A stretch of DNA of 40,668 nucleotides from an uncultured Lachnospiraceae bacterium (GCA_910586125.1 CAJUHP010000029.1:7770-48437); one strand, 5' to 3'. Shown: positions 1-7,530, numbered from the stretch's first letter. Numbers and translations are program-made. Notes: generated by a model from the sequence alone, not told the origin.

Positions 1-52
1 AATGCTCACATGAACCTGAATCATGCGCGTATGCCAATTCCGCCACAACTGC
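1..52 (-). tRNA. tRNA-Leu(CAG), partial (5' portion)
   Basis: The first 52 bases are identical to 1571-1622, the 5' two thirds of the complete tRNA-Leu at 1538-1622 (acceptor 5' strand, D arm, anticodon arm with loop TTCAGGT). The 3' part lies outside the window. The gene reads leftward from its own promoter at 76-104. Confidence 0.9.
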
Positions 53-75
53 TTGGTGCGCCTCAGCGCTTTTAT

Positions 76-104
76 AGAATACTACTTTTTGGGCAGAATG
101 TCAA
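76..104 (-). promoter_or_regulatory. Sigma-A promoter of the partial tRNA-Leu
   Basis: On the minus strand the -35 is TTGACA (99-104) and the -10 is TATTCT (76-81), spaced by 17 bp. The -10 ends 23 bp before the tRNA. The sequence upstream of the -35 (105-125) is A-rich on this strand, like an UP element. The same layout precedes the second tRNA-Leu copy. Confidence 0.85.
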
Positions 105-167
105 CTGTTTTTTTTATTTTTTATTTCTTGTTCCACGGCACAGCCCGGCTTGTTCTGCCGCAGCCGA

Positions 168-1436
168 TTAGATTCCCCAGAACGCCCACACAAAGAGATA
201 GCCGGCCATGACTGCAATCAGTGTAAACGGGACGCCGATCCGCAGAAAATCGCGGTTCTTTACTTCAAGCCCCTCCTTGCGCAAAAGACCGATGGCCGTG
301 ATATTGGCCGAGGCTCCCACCGGCGTCAGATTTCCTCCCAACGTTGCACCGGTCAGAAGGCCAAAGTACAACACATACGGCTCTATCCCGATCATAGCCG
401 CCATGCCCTGCACCACCGGAAGCATGGTGGCCACATAGGGAATATTGTCGATAAACGCAGAAAATCCCACGCTGGCCCACACAATCAGCGTATAGGCCAA
501 AAATACGTTATCTCCGCTGAGACCCACAAAAATCTTGGCCACAGCATCAATCACGCCGGCTTCCTTAATTCCGCCGATCACCAGAAACAGGCCGGTAAGC
601 AGCAGCAGCGTATCAAAGTCAATCTCCCGGATCGGTTTTAGCACCTTTTTTCTGTCATGCGTTCTCAGAGCCGTATAGACAAGTCCCACCGCAAAGAGCG
701 CCATGCAGATCAGCCCGTTGGTCAGCGCCGGTTTCCCGGGAATGAAGGAAGCGGCAATCAGAAGAACCACAACGCCGCCAAGAAGAAAGGTAGGAACATA
801 GTCTGTTACCTTTGTGCGCTCTCCAGCCTCCACGCTTCCGGTCTCCCTGCGAAACAGCCATAAAAGCGCCAGACACGACAATACGGCCCCCAGTTCCACC
901 GCCCAGAAGATGCTGGGCCGTCCCAGGAAAAAGAAGAAGTCCATAAAATCCATCCCGGCGTAACCGCCCAGAAGAATGGATGTCGTATCTCCCACCAAAG
1001 TGGCCGCTCCCTGCAGATTGGAGGACACGGCAATGGCGATAATCATCGGCACCGGATTGATCTTCAGACGCCGGCTGATCGCCAGAGCCACCGGCGCAAT
1101 CATCAGAACCGTCGCAACGTTGTCGATAAAAGCGGATACGATTCCGGCAAAGAGAGACAAAAACACCACCGCCCATTTCACATTAGGCGTTTTCTGCAGA
1201 ATCAAATCCGCCAGCAGCGCCGGCATCTGCGAGTCGATAAACAGGGAGACAATTCCCATGGTTCCGGCAATCATCATCAGAACATTGAAATCCACGGCTC
1301 CCACAATCTTTCCAAGGGGCAAAAAGCCAAACCCGACAAACAGTGCTGCCGATAAAAGAGCCACCCAATGCCGTTTGTTCGGAAGAAGCAAAAGCCCTAC
1401 GTAGGTCAGGGCAAATAAAATCAGTGCGAGTATCAT
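168..1436 (-). CDS. SLC13/ArsB/NhaD-type ion permease
   Basis: This 422-residue, almost entirely hydrophobic protein has about 11-12 predicted membrane segments and the two-fold repeat of the ion transporter (IT) superfamily. Each half carries a similar motif, SAFIDNVATV in the first and SAFIDNIPYV in the second, and helix-breaking stretches such as GGNLTPVGASAN follow. That pattern is typical of ArsB/NhaD/DASS permeases, which export arsenite or exchange or cotransport Na+ with anions or protons. The substrate cannot be read from sequence. I chose ATG 1436 because AGGAG lies just upstream and the hydrophobic N-terminus begins there. The longer open frame to 1616 runs antisense through a tRNA. 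The gene sits between two tRNA-Leu copies with no partner gene such as arsR, arsenate reductase or a dicarboxylate enzyme. Confidence 0.85.
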   Translation of the reverse strand: MILALILFALTYVGLLLLPNKRHWVALLSAALFVGFGFLPLGKIVGAVDFNVLMMIAGTMGIVSLFIDSQMPALLADLILQKTPNVKWAVVFLSLFAGIVSAFIDNVATVLMIAPVALAISRRLKINPVPMIIAIAVSSNLQGAATLVGDTTSILLGGYAGMDFMDFFFFLGRPSIFWAVELGAVLSCLALLWLFRRETGSVEAGERTKVTDYVPTFLLGGVVVLLIAASFIPGKPALTNGLICMALFAVGLVYTALRTHDRKKVLKPIREIDFDTLLLLTGLFLVIGGIKEAGVIDAVAKIFVGLSGDNVFLAYTLIVWASVGFSAFIDNIPYVATMLPVVQGMAAMIGIEPYVLYFGLLTGATLGGNLTPVGASANITAIGLLRKEGLEVKNRDFLRIGVPFTLIAVMAGYLFVWAFWGI

Positions 1437-1537
1437 GGTTGTTTTTCTCCTGTTTTTTGATGGTATTCCCAAAAATGCCGGACAGAGAAAAATCACGGAA
1501 AAACCCGTTCTATAAGGCTTCCCGCGATCTTCAAACG

Positions 1538-1622
1538 TGCAGTTGGAGGGACTTGAACCCTCACGAGCGTAATGCTCACATGAACCTGAATCATGCGCGT
1601 ATGCCAATTCCGCCACAACTGC
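1538..1622 (-). tRNA. tRNA-Leu(CAG)
   Basis: This is a complete 85-nt class II tRNA. The acceptor strands GCAGTTG/CAACTGC pair, the discriminator is A, there is a long variable arm, and the T arm reads GGTTCAAGTCCC. The anticodon stem CATGA/TCATG closes loop TTCAGGT, giving anticodon CAG (codon CUG). No CCA is encoded. Confidence 0.96.
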
Positions 1623-1650
1623 TTGTTTATGTATTTTCCAGCGCCTTTAC

Positions 1651-1679
1651 ATCATACTACTTTTTTCGTCGTCCGTCAA
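1651..1679 (-). promoter_or_regulatory. Sigma-A promoter of tRNA-Leu(CAG)
   Basis: Minus-strand -35 TTGACG (1674-1679), 17-bp spacer and -10 TATGAT (1651-1656), with an A-rich region upstream. The spacer ends in AAAAAGTAG, as in the left copy, so the promoter was duplicated together with the tRNA. Confidence 0.85.
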
Positions 1680-1728
1680 CTGTTTTTTTTATTTTTTCTG
1701 ATGTTTTTTCAGTGGCTGTTTTTTTAGT

Positions 1729-1758
1729 GGATGCGGCGCTGTCTCAAGCGCCGCATCC
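1729..1758. other. Perfect 12-bp hairpin at the 3' end of the PTS operon
   Basis: GGATGCGGCGCT (1729-1740) pairs perfectly with 1747-1758 around a 6-nt loop, ten bases after the EIICB stop codon. On the minus strand it is followed by an A-rich stretch, not a U-tract, so it is not a classical intrinsic terminator. It may stabilise the mRNA 3' end or cause weak or factor-dependent termination before the tRNA-Leu promoter. Confidence 0.7.
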
Positions 1759-1768
1759 GAAAAGAAAT

Positions 1769-3217
1769 TTATCCCTTACACAATTTCTTCAGCTCGTCAG
1801 CCACAAACTGTACCTGTGTGCCGATAATAACCTGTACGGCTGTCTTGCTGGGACGCAGGACGCCGGCCACACCGGCCGATTTGATCTTCTTTTCGTTGAC
1901 GTCCTCATAATTCTTGATTTCCAGACGCAGTCTGGTAATGCAGTTGTCAACGGAGACCACGTTCTCTTTGCCGCCCAATCCTTCCAGAATGATCTGGGCC
2001 ACCGCGGTAAAGTCATTGTTTGCCAGCGTTACTTTCATCTCTTCGTCTCCGACAGCTTCTTCGCGGCCGGGCGTCTTTAAATCAAATTTTGTGATCACGA
2101 AGCGGAATATGAAATAGTACAGCACAGCAAAGATCAAGCCTTCCAGAAGCAGCATATAAGGCTGGTTTGCCAGAGGAAGCTGGCTGCTGAAAACAAAGTC
2201 GGTCAGACCGGCGCTGAAGCAGAAACCGGCAGTCCAGTGGAAGGTAGCCGCCACAAACACAGCTACGCCCGTCAGCAGCGCATGGACCAGATACAGGCCG
2301 GGCGCCAGGAACATGAAAGCAAATTCCAAAGGCTCCGTAATACCGGATACAAAGGAGGCTACCGCGCCCGCAATCAGAATGCCGGCAGCGGCCTTCTTAT
2401 CTTTTGCCGTGTGATACATTGCCAGAGCCGCGGCGGGCAGACCGAACATCATGACCGGGAAGAAACCAGCCTGATACATGCCGGTGATTCCTTTGATTCC
2501 GCCCTCCGCAAAGCCCCAGAACTTGTTGATGTCCGCAATATCGGCCACATCGAACCAGAACACCGCATTCAGCGCGTGGTGCAGGCCGGTGGGAATCAAC
2601 AGGCGGTTAAAGAACGCATAGATACCAGCGCCTGCCGCACCCAGTCCCATGATCGCCTCGCCAAAGCCGACCAGCAGACCAAACACCAGCGGCCAGATAA
2701 AATACAGAACAACGCACTCTGCCACCATCACAAAGGAAGTGACAATAGGAACACAGCGTTTCCCGCTGAAAAATGCCAGAGCCACCGGCAGCTTCACATT
2801 ATGAAACTTATTATAGCAGGCAGCGGCAGTGACACCGGACAGAATACCGATAAAGGCGTTGTTGATCTTGGAGAACGCCAGCGGCGCTTCCGCACCGGAA
2901 ATCACGGCCACGGCATCGGCAGACAGCACCGTGGTAGCCGTCAGAAACGCCACCAGGCCCGCCAGGCCCGCCGCACCGTGCTGATCTTCGGATAAACCGA
3001 TCGCCACACCGACGGCAAACAGCATCGGCAGATAGTCGATGACAGCCAGACCAATTTTAACCAGAGCAAAACCGATGATCTGAATCAGCCCGGACACATC
3101 GCCCCCCTGCATGGTTGCCGGACAAAGAAAATAGCCGATACCCAGCATGATGCCCGCCACAGGCAGGACCGCCACGGGAAGCATGATCGCTTTCCCAAGT
3201 TTCTGTAAATACTTCAT
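1769..3217 (-). CDS. nagE: PTS EIICB transporter, glucose/N-acetylglucosamine family
   Basis: This 482-residue PTS permease takes up and phosphorylates a sugar, with phosphate passed from HPr via EIIA to EIIB. Residues 1 to about 385 form the membrane EIIC domain, with the N-terminus QKLGKAIMLPVAVLPVAGI, the GLHHALNAVFWF loop and the GITEPLEFAF motif of the glucose superfamily. Residues about 400-482 are EIIB, with phospho-cysteine Cys426 in DNCITRLRL. No EIIA domain is fused and none is encoded nearby, so a separate EIIA must serve it. NagE-type overall similarity suggests N-acetylglucosamine, but glucose or a related sugar is possible. It is the last gene of the RAT-controlled licT-HPr-EIICB operon, 50 bp after the HPr gene, with AAAGGGG as ribosome site. 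Confidence 0.85.
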   Translation of the reverse strand: MKYLQKLGKAIMLPVAVLPVAGIMLGIGYFLCPATMQGGDVSGLIQIIGFALVKIGLAVIDYLPMLFAVGVAIGLSEDQHGAAGLAGLVAFLTATTVLSADAVAVISGAEAPLAFSKINNAFIGILSGVTAAACYNKFHNVKLPVALAFFSGKRCVPIVTSFVMVAECVVLYFIWPLVFGLLVGFGEAIMGLGAAGAGIYAFFNRLLIPTGLHHALNAVFWFDVADIADINKFWGFAEGGIKGITGMYQAGFFPVMMFGLPAAALAMYHTAKDKKAAAGILIAGAVASFVSGITEPLEFAFMFLAPGLYLVHALLTGVAVFVAATFHWTAGFCFSAGLTDFVFSSQLPLANQPYMLLLEGLIFAVLYYFIFRFVITKFDLKTPGREEAVGDEEMKVTLANNDFTAVAQIILEGLGGKENVVSVDNCITRLRLEIKNYEDVNEKKIKSAGVAGVLRPSKTAVQVIIGTQVQFVADELKKLCKG

Positions 3218-3267
3218 AAAAACCCCTTTCTATCCCTCTCCTGGGACCCCTTCTATGACAACCGGCC

Positions 3268-3540
3268 CTATTGCCGACTGTTTTCTGTCATTTCATCCAG
3301 CAGCGCAAGGAACGTCTGCGCCGCCTTCTCTTCGTCACGGCCTTCCACCTTAAAGGTCACGGACATTCCATACTGGGCCTCCAGCGCCAGCATGGACATT
3401 AAACTCCTCACATCCGCCTGTTTTTCTCCACAGATCACCGTAGTCCGACAGACAAATGGCTCTGCTGCCAGGGCCAGGCGCGTCACAGGGCGCACATGAA
3501 GGCCCTGCCGGTCTTTGATCCGATATGTAAATTCTATCAT
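3268..3540 (-). CDS. HPr-family phosphocarrier
   Basis: This 90-residue HPr-like protein has its active-site histidine at position 15 (GLHVRPV; classical HPr reads GLHARPA) and a serine at position 46 (VRSLMSML). These are exactly the positions phosphorylated by Enzyme I and by HPr kinase in Firmicutes. The context, between an antiterminator and an EIICB gene, suggests an operon-specific phosphocarrier rather than the housekeeping ptsH, which normally sits beside ptsI. The A-to-V change beside His15 and the divergent remainder support a paralogue. The frame is open further upstream but would overlap the LicT gene. ATG 3540 begins the conserved HPr N-terminus, 38 bp after the LicT stop. Confidence 0.85.
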   Translation of the reverse strand: MIEFTYRIKDRQGLHVRPVTRLALAAEPFVCRTTVICGEKQADVRSLMSMLALEAQYGMSVTFKVEGRDEEKAAQTFLALLDEMTENSRQ

Positions 3541-3578
3541 CCCATATGCCTCTCCGTCTTTTCCGGCCATCTGAACGT

Positions 3579-4406
3579 TTAACGGCGAATCCGGCGGATA
3601 TGTATGGCCAGGTAAGCCACCTCGTCTTCGGTCATATGATGCCCATACTTTTCCTTTATGTAATCCCGCACCTTCCGGCTGCATTCCATATCTTCCGGAT
3701 ACATCTGCTCAATCATCTGCAAAAACTGCACTTCCTGCTCTTTTGACAGTTCGCCGCAGAAAATTCTCTGACCCAAAAACTTTAAATGCGTGATAAAACG
3801 CTCATAATTCAGAGACGACTCATCCAGCTCAATGGAAAAATATTCCTGCACCATCTTCACCACACGGTCAATCAAACCCGTGATATCAATCGTATCCCGC
3901 ATCGCCTCACCATATTCGGCATTCACAATATGCAGCGCGATCGAAGCGGCCTCGTCAACCGGAAGCCGAATGCCCAAACGTTTCTCGATCAGAGCGATCC
4001 CGTATTCGCCAACCAGATATTCTGCCCGGTAAAAACTGCGGACTTCCCGCAGCATGGCGTTGGGAAATGTCATCTTCTGTTTGTACCGCTCCACCGCAAA
4101 ATTAATGTGATCCGTCAGAGTGATATAAATATTCTCATTCAGTTTTTTATCCAAAACCGTTTTGGCATATTCAATCAATTCCGCTGATACGCTGATATGC
4201 TCCGCAGGCATATTGATGATCAGAGCCTTAAACCGGTCAATCGAAGAATCGTTGTCCAGCCGGAATATCTTCTCGATCTTATGTTCCGCAACTTCCATTC
4301 CTTCACGCACCCGAAAACCGATTCCTCGTCCCATTACCACGATCTCATTTTCGTTTTCGTCAAAGGCACAGATAATATTGTTGTTGATTACTTTTTCAAT
4401 TTTCAT
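3579..4406 (-). CDS. licT: BglG/LicT-family transcriptional antiterminator
   Basis: This 275-residue antiterminator has the usual three parts. An RNA-binding CAT domain (about 1-55) opens with KIEKVINNNII and contains VVMGRGIGF. Two PTS regulation domains follow (about 65-170 and 170-275), with conserved histidines in DHINFA, ALHIVN, THLKFL and AIHIRR that are phosphorylated by HPr or EIIB. In this family, PTS-controlled phosphorylation sets dimerisation and RNA binding. The bound protein stabilises the RAT hairpin and stops an overlapping terminator from forming. Both elements are present directly upstream (4424-4498), so the protein should control its own operon, including the PTS genes behind it. 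The sequence does not say which sugar induces it. Confidence 0.92.
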   Translation of the reverse strand: MKIEKVINNNIICAFDENENEIVVMGRGIGFRVREGMEVAEHKIEKIFRLDNDSSIDRFKALIINMPAEHISVSAELIEYAKTVLDKKLNENIYITLTDHINFAVERYKQKMTFPNAMLREVRSFYRAEYLVGEYGIALIEKRLGIRLPVDEAASIALHIVNAEYGEAMRDTIDITGLIDRVVKMVQEYFSIELDESSLNYERFITHLKFLGQRIFCGELSKEQEVQFLQMIEQMYPEDMECSRKVRDYIKEKYGHHMTEDEVAYLAIHIRRIRR

Positions 4407-4423
4407 TTTGAATCCTGTTTTTT

Positions 4424-4473
4424 AAAAAATAAAAAACCGAATCTCAAGTATAATAAATATACCTGAAATCCGG
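4424..4473 (-). terminator. Conditional terminator in the licT leader
   Basis: On the minus strand CCGGATTTCAGGTATA (4473-4458) pairs with 4452-4437 with a few mismatches and G-U pairs, followed by a T-rich run (4436-4419). It overlaps the last bases of the RAT element, so only one of the two structures can form. This is the classic LicT/SacT arrangement. Confidence 0.88.
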
Positions 4474-4498
4474 TTTTGCCTCCGAAAAGTAACAATCC
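4472..4498 (-). promoter_or_regulatory. RAT (ribonucleic antiterminator) element
   Basis: The minus strand carries GGATTGTTAC, then a short variable loop, then GGCAAAACC. The two conserved arms match the RAT consensus bound by LicT/SacT/BglG proteins. It ends 65 bp upstream of the licT start and overlaps the terminator stem by two bases. Confidence 0.92.
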
Positions 4499-4583
4499 GT
4501 AATCATGCAGTTGTAGTCATCCCTGCGGAAACTTCCGCATTTCATTGGCCTTGAATGAAACATTCGATATCATTCATGAGGGT

Positions 4584-4612
4584 ATTTTATCATTTTTTTC
4601 AAAAAAAGTCAA
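4584..4612 (-). promoter_or_regulatory. Promoter of the licT-HPr-EIICB operon
   Basis: Minus-strand -35 TTGACT (4607-4612), 17-bp spacer and -10 TAAAAT (4584-4589). Transcription would start near 4577, giving a leader of about 170 nt. It includes a small hairpin (4527-4541, TGCGG/CCGCA), the RAT and the terminator. Confidence 0.75.
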
Positions 4613-4716
4613 TGTTTCTTTATATTTTATTTATATAATTTATTTTTTATTCCAAAAATCTCTTTTTGTTTCGCGTCCGGCCATAGAAACTTTTTTTCGT
4701 ATTTTTAAAAAAAGTA

Positions 4717-4745
4717 TTGAAATTTTCTCCAACCAGTGGTATACT
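4717..4745 (+). promoter_or_regulatory. Promoter of tRNA-Leu(AAG)
   Basis: -35 TTGAAA (4717-4722), 17-bp spacer and -10 TATACT (4740-4745), ending 11 bp before the tRNA 5' end. Confidence 0.85.
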
Positions 4746-4756
4746 ATAACCGTTGC

Positions 4757-4840
4757 GCGGGAGTGCTGGAATTGGCAGACAGGCAAGACTAAGGATCTTG
4801 TGGTGGTATCATCGTGAGGGTTCAAGTCCCTTCTCCCGCA
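4757..4840 (+). tRNA. tRNA-Leu(AAG)
   Basis: This is an 84-nt class II tRNA with acceptor GCGGGAG/CTCCCGC, discriminator A and a long variable arm. The anticodon stem CAAGA/TCTTG closes loop CTAAGGA, giving anticodon AAG (Leu, CUU family). Confidence 0.95.
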
Positions 4841-4850
4841 GTAAAATATT

Positions 4851-4878
4851 CGGAAAGCCTTTTGGCTTTCCGTTTTTT
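4851..4878 (+). terminator. Intrinsic terminator of tRNA-Leu(AAG)
   Basis: CGGAAAGCC, loop TTTT, GGCTTTCCG, then six T. It lies ten bases after the tRNA. Confidence 0.93.
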
Positions 4879-4942
4879 GTTATGCCGTGTCGGGAAAACC
4901 CGCTTGCGTCTGCGCCAAACCGCTTTGAGGAGCCTGAATAAC

Positions 4943-4985
4943 AAAAAACCTGAAACCATTACGTCTGTAAAGGTTTCAGGTTTTT
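4943..4985 (-). terminator. Terminator of the tRNA-Val/tRNA-Met unit
   Basis: AACCTGAAACC (4947-4957) pairs with GGTTTCAGGTT (4972-4982). The run at 4943-4948 gives the T-tract on the minus strand. It lies three bases downstream of tRNA-Met and could also work on the plus strand. Confidence 0.9.
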
Positions 4986-4988
4986 AAG

Positions 4989-5062
4989 TAGCGGAAGGGA
5001 GATTTGAACTCTCGACACTACGGGTATGAACCGTATGCTCTAGCCAACTGAGCTATTCCGCC
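4989..5062 (-). tRNA. tRNA-Met(CAT), elongator type
   Basis: This is a 74-nt tRNA with acceptor GGCGGAA/TTCCGCT and anticodon stem TACGG/CCGTA around loop TTCATAC, anticodon CAT. It lacks the initiator's GGG/CCC anticodon stem, so it is an elongator Met or possibly an Ile2 tRNA with a modified C34. It shares a transcript with tRNA-Val. Confidence 0.92.
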
Positions 5063-5066
5063 ACGA

Positions 5067-5139
5067 TGGGGCCTACAGGGCTCGAACCTGTGACCCTCTG
5101 CTTGTAAGGCAGATGCTCTCCCAGCTGAGCTAAGACCCC
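5067..5139 (-). tRNA. tRNA-Val(TAC)
   Basis: This is a 73-nt tRNA with acceptor GGGGTCT/AGGCCCC and discriminator A. The anticodon stem TCTGC/GCAGA closes loop CTTACAA, anticodon TAC. It is the first gene of the tRNA-Val/tRNA-Met unit. Confidence 0.95.
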
Positions 5140-5171
5140 TCGTTTGCTGTCTGTTTCAAGACTGCTTTGCT

Positions 5172-5200
5172 AGTATAACGGACTTTCCAAAAAAAGTCAA
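5172..5200 (-). promoter_or_regulatory. Promoter of the tRNA-Val/tRNA-Met unit
   Basis: Minus-strand -35 TTGACT (5195-5200), 17-bp spacer and -10 TATACT (5172-5177). Confidence 0.87.
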
Positions 5201-5296
5201 GCCCTTTTTGAAAAAAATTTTATTTTTTTGAAATCGCCTGGTATAAATTTTTCATAAACAATCTCCCGGCCTATGTTCATTTATCTTTTGGTATGA

Positions 5297-5355
5297 TATA
5301 ATATCCGTCAGATGATGTCGGATACGGCAAAAGCGCATGAAAACCCGCGCTTTTT
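5297..5355 (+). promoter_or_regulatory. -10 element and terminator-like leader hairpin before the lipid kinase
   Basis: A perfect TATAAT (5297-5302) with only a weak -35 precedes a hairpin. AAAAGCGC (5329-5336) pairs with GCGCTTTT (5347-5354), and the 3' arm ends in a T-run. The hairpin lies 50 bp before the ATG at 5406, so it could act as an attenuator in the 5' leader. Confidence 0.5.
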
Positions 5356-5405
5356 CTGCAATCGAGTACCCTCACTATATTTCACGAGGATTATTGAGGT
5401 AGTTT

Positions 5406-6341
5406 ATGTACTATTTTATCGTAAACCCGCATTCCCGTTCCGGAAAAGGGGCCCAGATCTGGCGGCGGCTAAAAACGGAACTGGAAAAAAGTACTGTAGA
5501 ATACCGGGTCTATCTGACCGAATCCCCCGGCCATGCCAGGCAGCTCGCCGCCACTCTCACCGCATCTTCCGCAGAGGAATCTCCCGGACGAATCATCATA
5601 GCCGTGGGCGGTGACGGAACACTGAACGAGGTGGTGGACGGACTGAATACTGCCACTCCAGTGACTCTTGGCTATATCCCCACCGGCTCTGGAAATGATT
5701 TTGCCCGCAGCATGAAGCTGCCGAAAAAACCGCTGAAAGCGCTGCGCCGGATTCTTCATCCCCGCTATTTCCGGTTTCTGGATTACGGTATTTTGTCCTG
5801 TGATTTGTCGAACATCAACCACCGTCGTTTTGTCGTCAGCAGCGGCATCGGATTCGACGCTTCTGTATGCCGCCGGATTAACAGCAGCCCGTTAAAAGTA
5901 CTTCTCTGCCGTCTTCATCTGTCAAAACTCAGCTACATTCTTTTGGGTCTGCAAAGTCTGTTTTTCATGAAACCGGTCTCTGGTTATCTGATTCTGGACG
6001 GCATAAAAAAAATACCGCTGAAACGGGCCGCTTTTGTCTCTACCCATATTCAGCGTTATGAGGGCGGCGGATTTCAATTTGCCCCCAAGGCCGATCCCTG
6101 TGACGGCCAGTTTGATATCTGTGTATTTTCTCACACAGGCCGTCTTGGTATGATACCTGCCCTTCTGCTCTCTTTTGCCGGCCTGCACACACGCTGTAAG
6201 GTCGTCAGAACCTATCGCTGCCGCGAATTTGTTCTTCATACGGATACCCCTTGTCCTGTCCACGCAGACGGAGAATATCTGGGAGGACACAGCGACGTTA
6301 CGCTCTCCTGCCGCACCCGGCAGCTCCGCGTGATCGTGTGA
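5406..6341 (+). CDS. Diacylglycerol kinase-family lipid kinase (YegS/DgkB-like)
   Basis: This 311-residue protein belongs to the diacylglycerol kinase catalytic family, which phosphorylates lipids such as diacylglycerol with ATP at the membrane surface. It shows the N-terminal NPHSRSGKG motif (7-15), the nucleotide-binding GGDGTLNEV (68-76) and TGSGNDFAR (93-101). The length is normal for DgkB/YegS-type enzymes. In Firmicutes such enzymes recycle diacylglycerol released during lipoteichoic acid synthesis, or are less well defined paralogues. ATG 5406 has GAGGT upstream. It is a monocistronic unit between a tRNA block and a terminator at 6368. Confidence 0.9.
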   Translation: MYYFIVNPHSRSGKGAQIWRRLKTELEKSTVEYRVYLTESPGHARQLAATLTASSAEESPGRIIIAVGGDGTLNEVVDGLNTATPVTLGYIPTGSGNDFARSMKLPKKPLKALRRILHPRYFRFLDYGILSCDLSNINHRRFVVSSGIGFDASVCRRINSSPLKVLLCRLHLSKLSYILLGLQSLFFMKPVSGYLILDGIKKIPLKRAAFVSTHIQRYEGGGFQFAPKADPCDGQFDICVFSHTGRLGMIPALLLSFAGLHTRCKVVRTYRCREFVLHTDTPCPVHADGEYLGGHSDVTLSCRTRQLRVIV

Positions 6342-6367
6342 TATCTTCCCGCCCTCTCATCGTTCTT

Positions 6368-6402
6368 GGCTGCCAAAAGTTCATTGCCTTGGCAGCCTTT
6401 TT
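6368..6402 (+). terminator. Intrinsic terminator of the lipid kinase gene
   Basis: GGCTGCCAA (6368-6376) pairs with TTGGCAGCC (6389-6397), followed by TTTTT. It separates the convergent lipid kinase and CPBP protease genes. Confidence 0.93.
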
Positions 6403-6404
6403 CT

Positions 6405-7283
6405 TTATAGCTCTACCCGGCTCGCCGGATCTTTTGGCTCCAGCTTTACATCGTTGCAAATAATCCGCATTCCGGCAATGACAATCCCTACACCGACACA
6501 GCCAGACAGAAGCATCATTGTCTTATTGGTATACAAAAATCCAAATATCCCCGTCTCTGTTATCAAAACCGAAAGCAGATTGGAAACCGCATGGAACAAA
6601 AAGGGAGCCAGAAAATGATGGTATTTCTCATAGATATAGACCATCAGATACCCCAGCGTCATAGCATAGACCATCTGAACAATATTTCCGTGATAGAGGC
6701 CGAATACCAGAGATGTCGTCACCATCGCGGTTCCGGCCGGCACATACTCCTTCAGTCTCTTATACATTAATCCCCGAAAAACCAGTTCCTCACACAAAGG
6801 CACAATGATGCCTGTCCCAGCTAACTGCACCAGAAAAGGCGCTGAGTACAAAATCTCCGAGACCTGCTGATAATGAGAGTCCAGCTCCATCAGACCGCTG
6901 CCTAAGATCAGATTATTGCCCCCGATACAGGCGCCAAAGGCCACGACTCCGATCAGCACATACTCCATCGCCGTCGCACGGCAGTAGACAATCTCCGCTC
7001 CCACTGCCTGGCGCTTCTTTCGATCTAAACGGTAAAACAGATACAGAAAAGGAATTGCCGCCAGCGCCCCAAAGACGGTCACATAGTAGGAGAGACCCAG
7101 ATACAAATCCAGCACCTTTGCCACGACATGCTGCATCGAAGCTCCTCCCCCGTCCATCAGCACTTTCAGCGTCAGAACAAAGGAAACCATCAATTCCAGA
7201 ACAATCTGAATTCCCATATATAACAGCAGCGGATAGAACAAACGCCAGATTATCTTAAACCAGCCATCTCTCTTCACTTCCAT
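6405..7283 (-). CDS. CPBP-family intramembrane metalloprotease
   Basis: This 292-residue polytopic membrane protein has the three motifs of the CPBP (CaaX protease/bacteriocin-processing, Abi) family. These are EELVFRG with Glu165, Glu166 and Arg170, FGLYHGN with His198, and FHAVSN with His231 and Asn235. Together they form the membrane-embedded metal site. About eight membrane segments are predicted. Bacterial members process bacteriocins or prenylated peptides, or have housekeeping roles. No peptide or bacteriocin gene lies next to it, so no substrate is proposed. I chose ATG 7283 over an upstream ATG because the promoter -10 (7321-7326) lies inside the longer frame. Confidence 0.88.
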   Translation of the reverse strand: MEVKRDGWFKIIWRLFYPLLLYMGIQIVLELMVSFVLTLKVLMDGGGASMQHVVAKVLDLYLGLSYYVTVFGALAAIPFLYLFYRLDRKKRQAVGAEIVYCRATAMEYVLIGVVAFGACIGGNNLILGSGLMELDSHYQQVSEILYSAPFLVQLAGTGIIVPLCEELVFRGLMYKRLKEYVPAGTAMVTTSLVFGLYHGNIVQMVYAMTLGYLMVYIYEKYHHFLAPFLFHAVSNLLSVLITETGIFGFLYTNKTMMLLSGCVGVGIVIAGMRIICNDVKLEPKDPASRVEL

Positions 7284-7320
7284 ATCTTTCCCTTCTTTCT
7301 CGTTCGGTGAAGTTTTTACC

Positions 7321-7349
7321 AGTATAACAAACTTTTTATCCCCGCGCAA
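7321..7349 (-). promoter_or_regulatory. Promoter of the CPBP protease gene
   Basis: Minus-strand -35 TTGCGC (7344-7349), 17-bp spacer and -10 TATACT (7321-7326). The expected transcription start, near 7314, excludes the longer open reading frame. Confidence 0.7.
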
Positions 7350-7389
7350 GAGGCGGCATAAATCCTCTGCAAAAAAAATAAATTTCCGG

Positions 7390-7418
7390 TTGACAAATCA
7401 AAGATCTCATGGTATTCT
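7390..7418 (+). promoter_or_regulatory. Promoter of the tRNA-Pro/tRNA-Glu unit
   Basis: -35 TTGACA (7390-7395), 17-bp spacer and -10 TATTCT (7413-7418), ending 10 bp before tRNA-Pro. Confidence 0.9.
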
Positions 7419-7428
7419 AATATGGCAT

Positions 7429-7502
7429 CGAGGCGTGGCTCAGTTTGGTAGAGCGCCGTGTTCGGGACGCGGAGGCCGCAAGTTCGAATCTTGTCGCCTC
7501 GA
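7429..7502 (+). tRNA. tRNA-Pro(CGG)
   Basis: This is a 74-nt tRNA with acceptor CGAGGCG/CGCCTCG and discriminator A. The anticodon stem CCGTG/CGCGG closes loop TTCGGGA, anticodon CGG (codon CCG). Confidence 0.94.
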
Positions 7503-7530
7503 CTCGATTTTAATCGAATAATTGCTGCAT

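Noticed and set aside
1437..1616. N-terminal extension of the permease reading frame
   Set aside because: It runs antisense through tRNA-Leu and lacks a ribosome site; ATG 1436 with AGGAG starts the hydrophobic N-terminus.
1729..1758. Intrinsic terminator of the PTS operon
   Set aside because: The stem is perfect but followed by A-rich sequence on the coding strand, so only a hairpin is reported.
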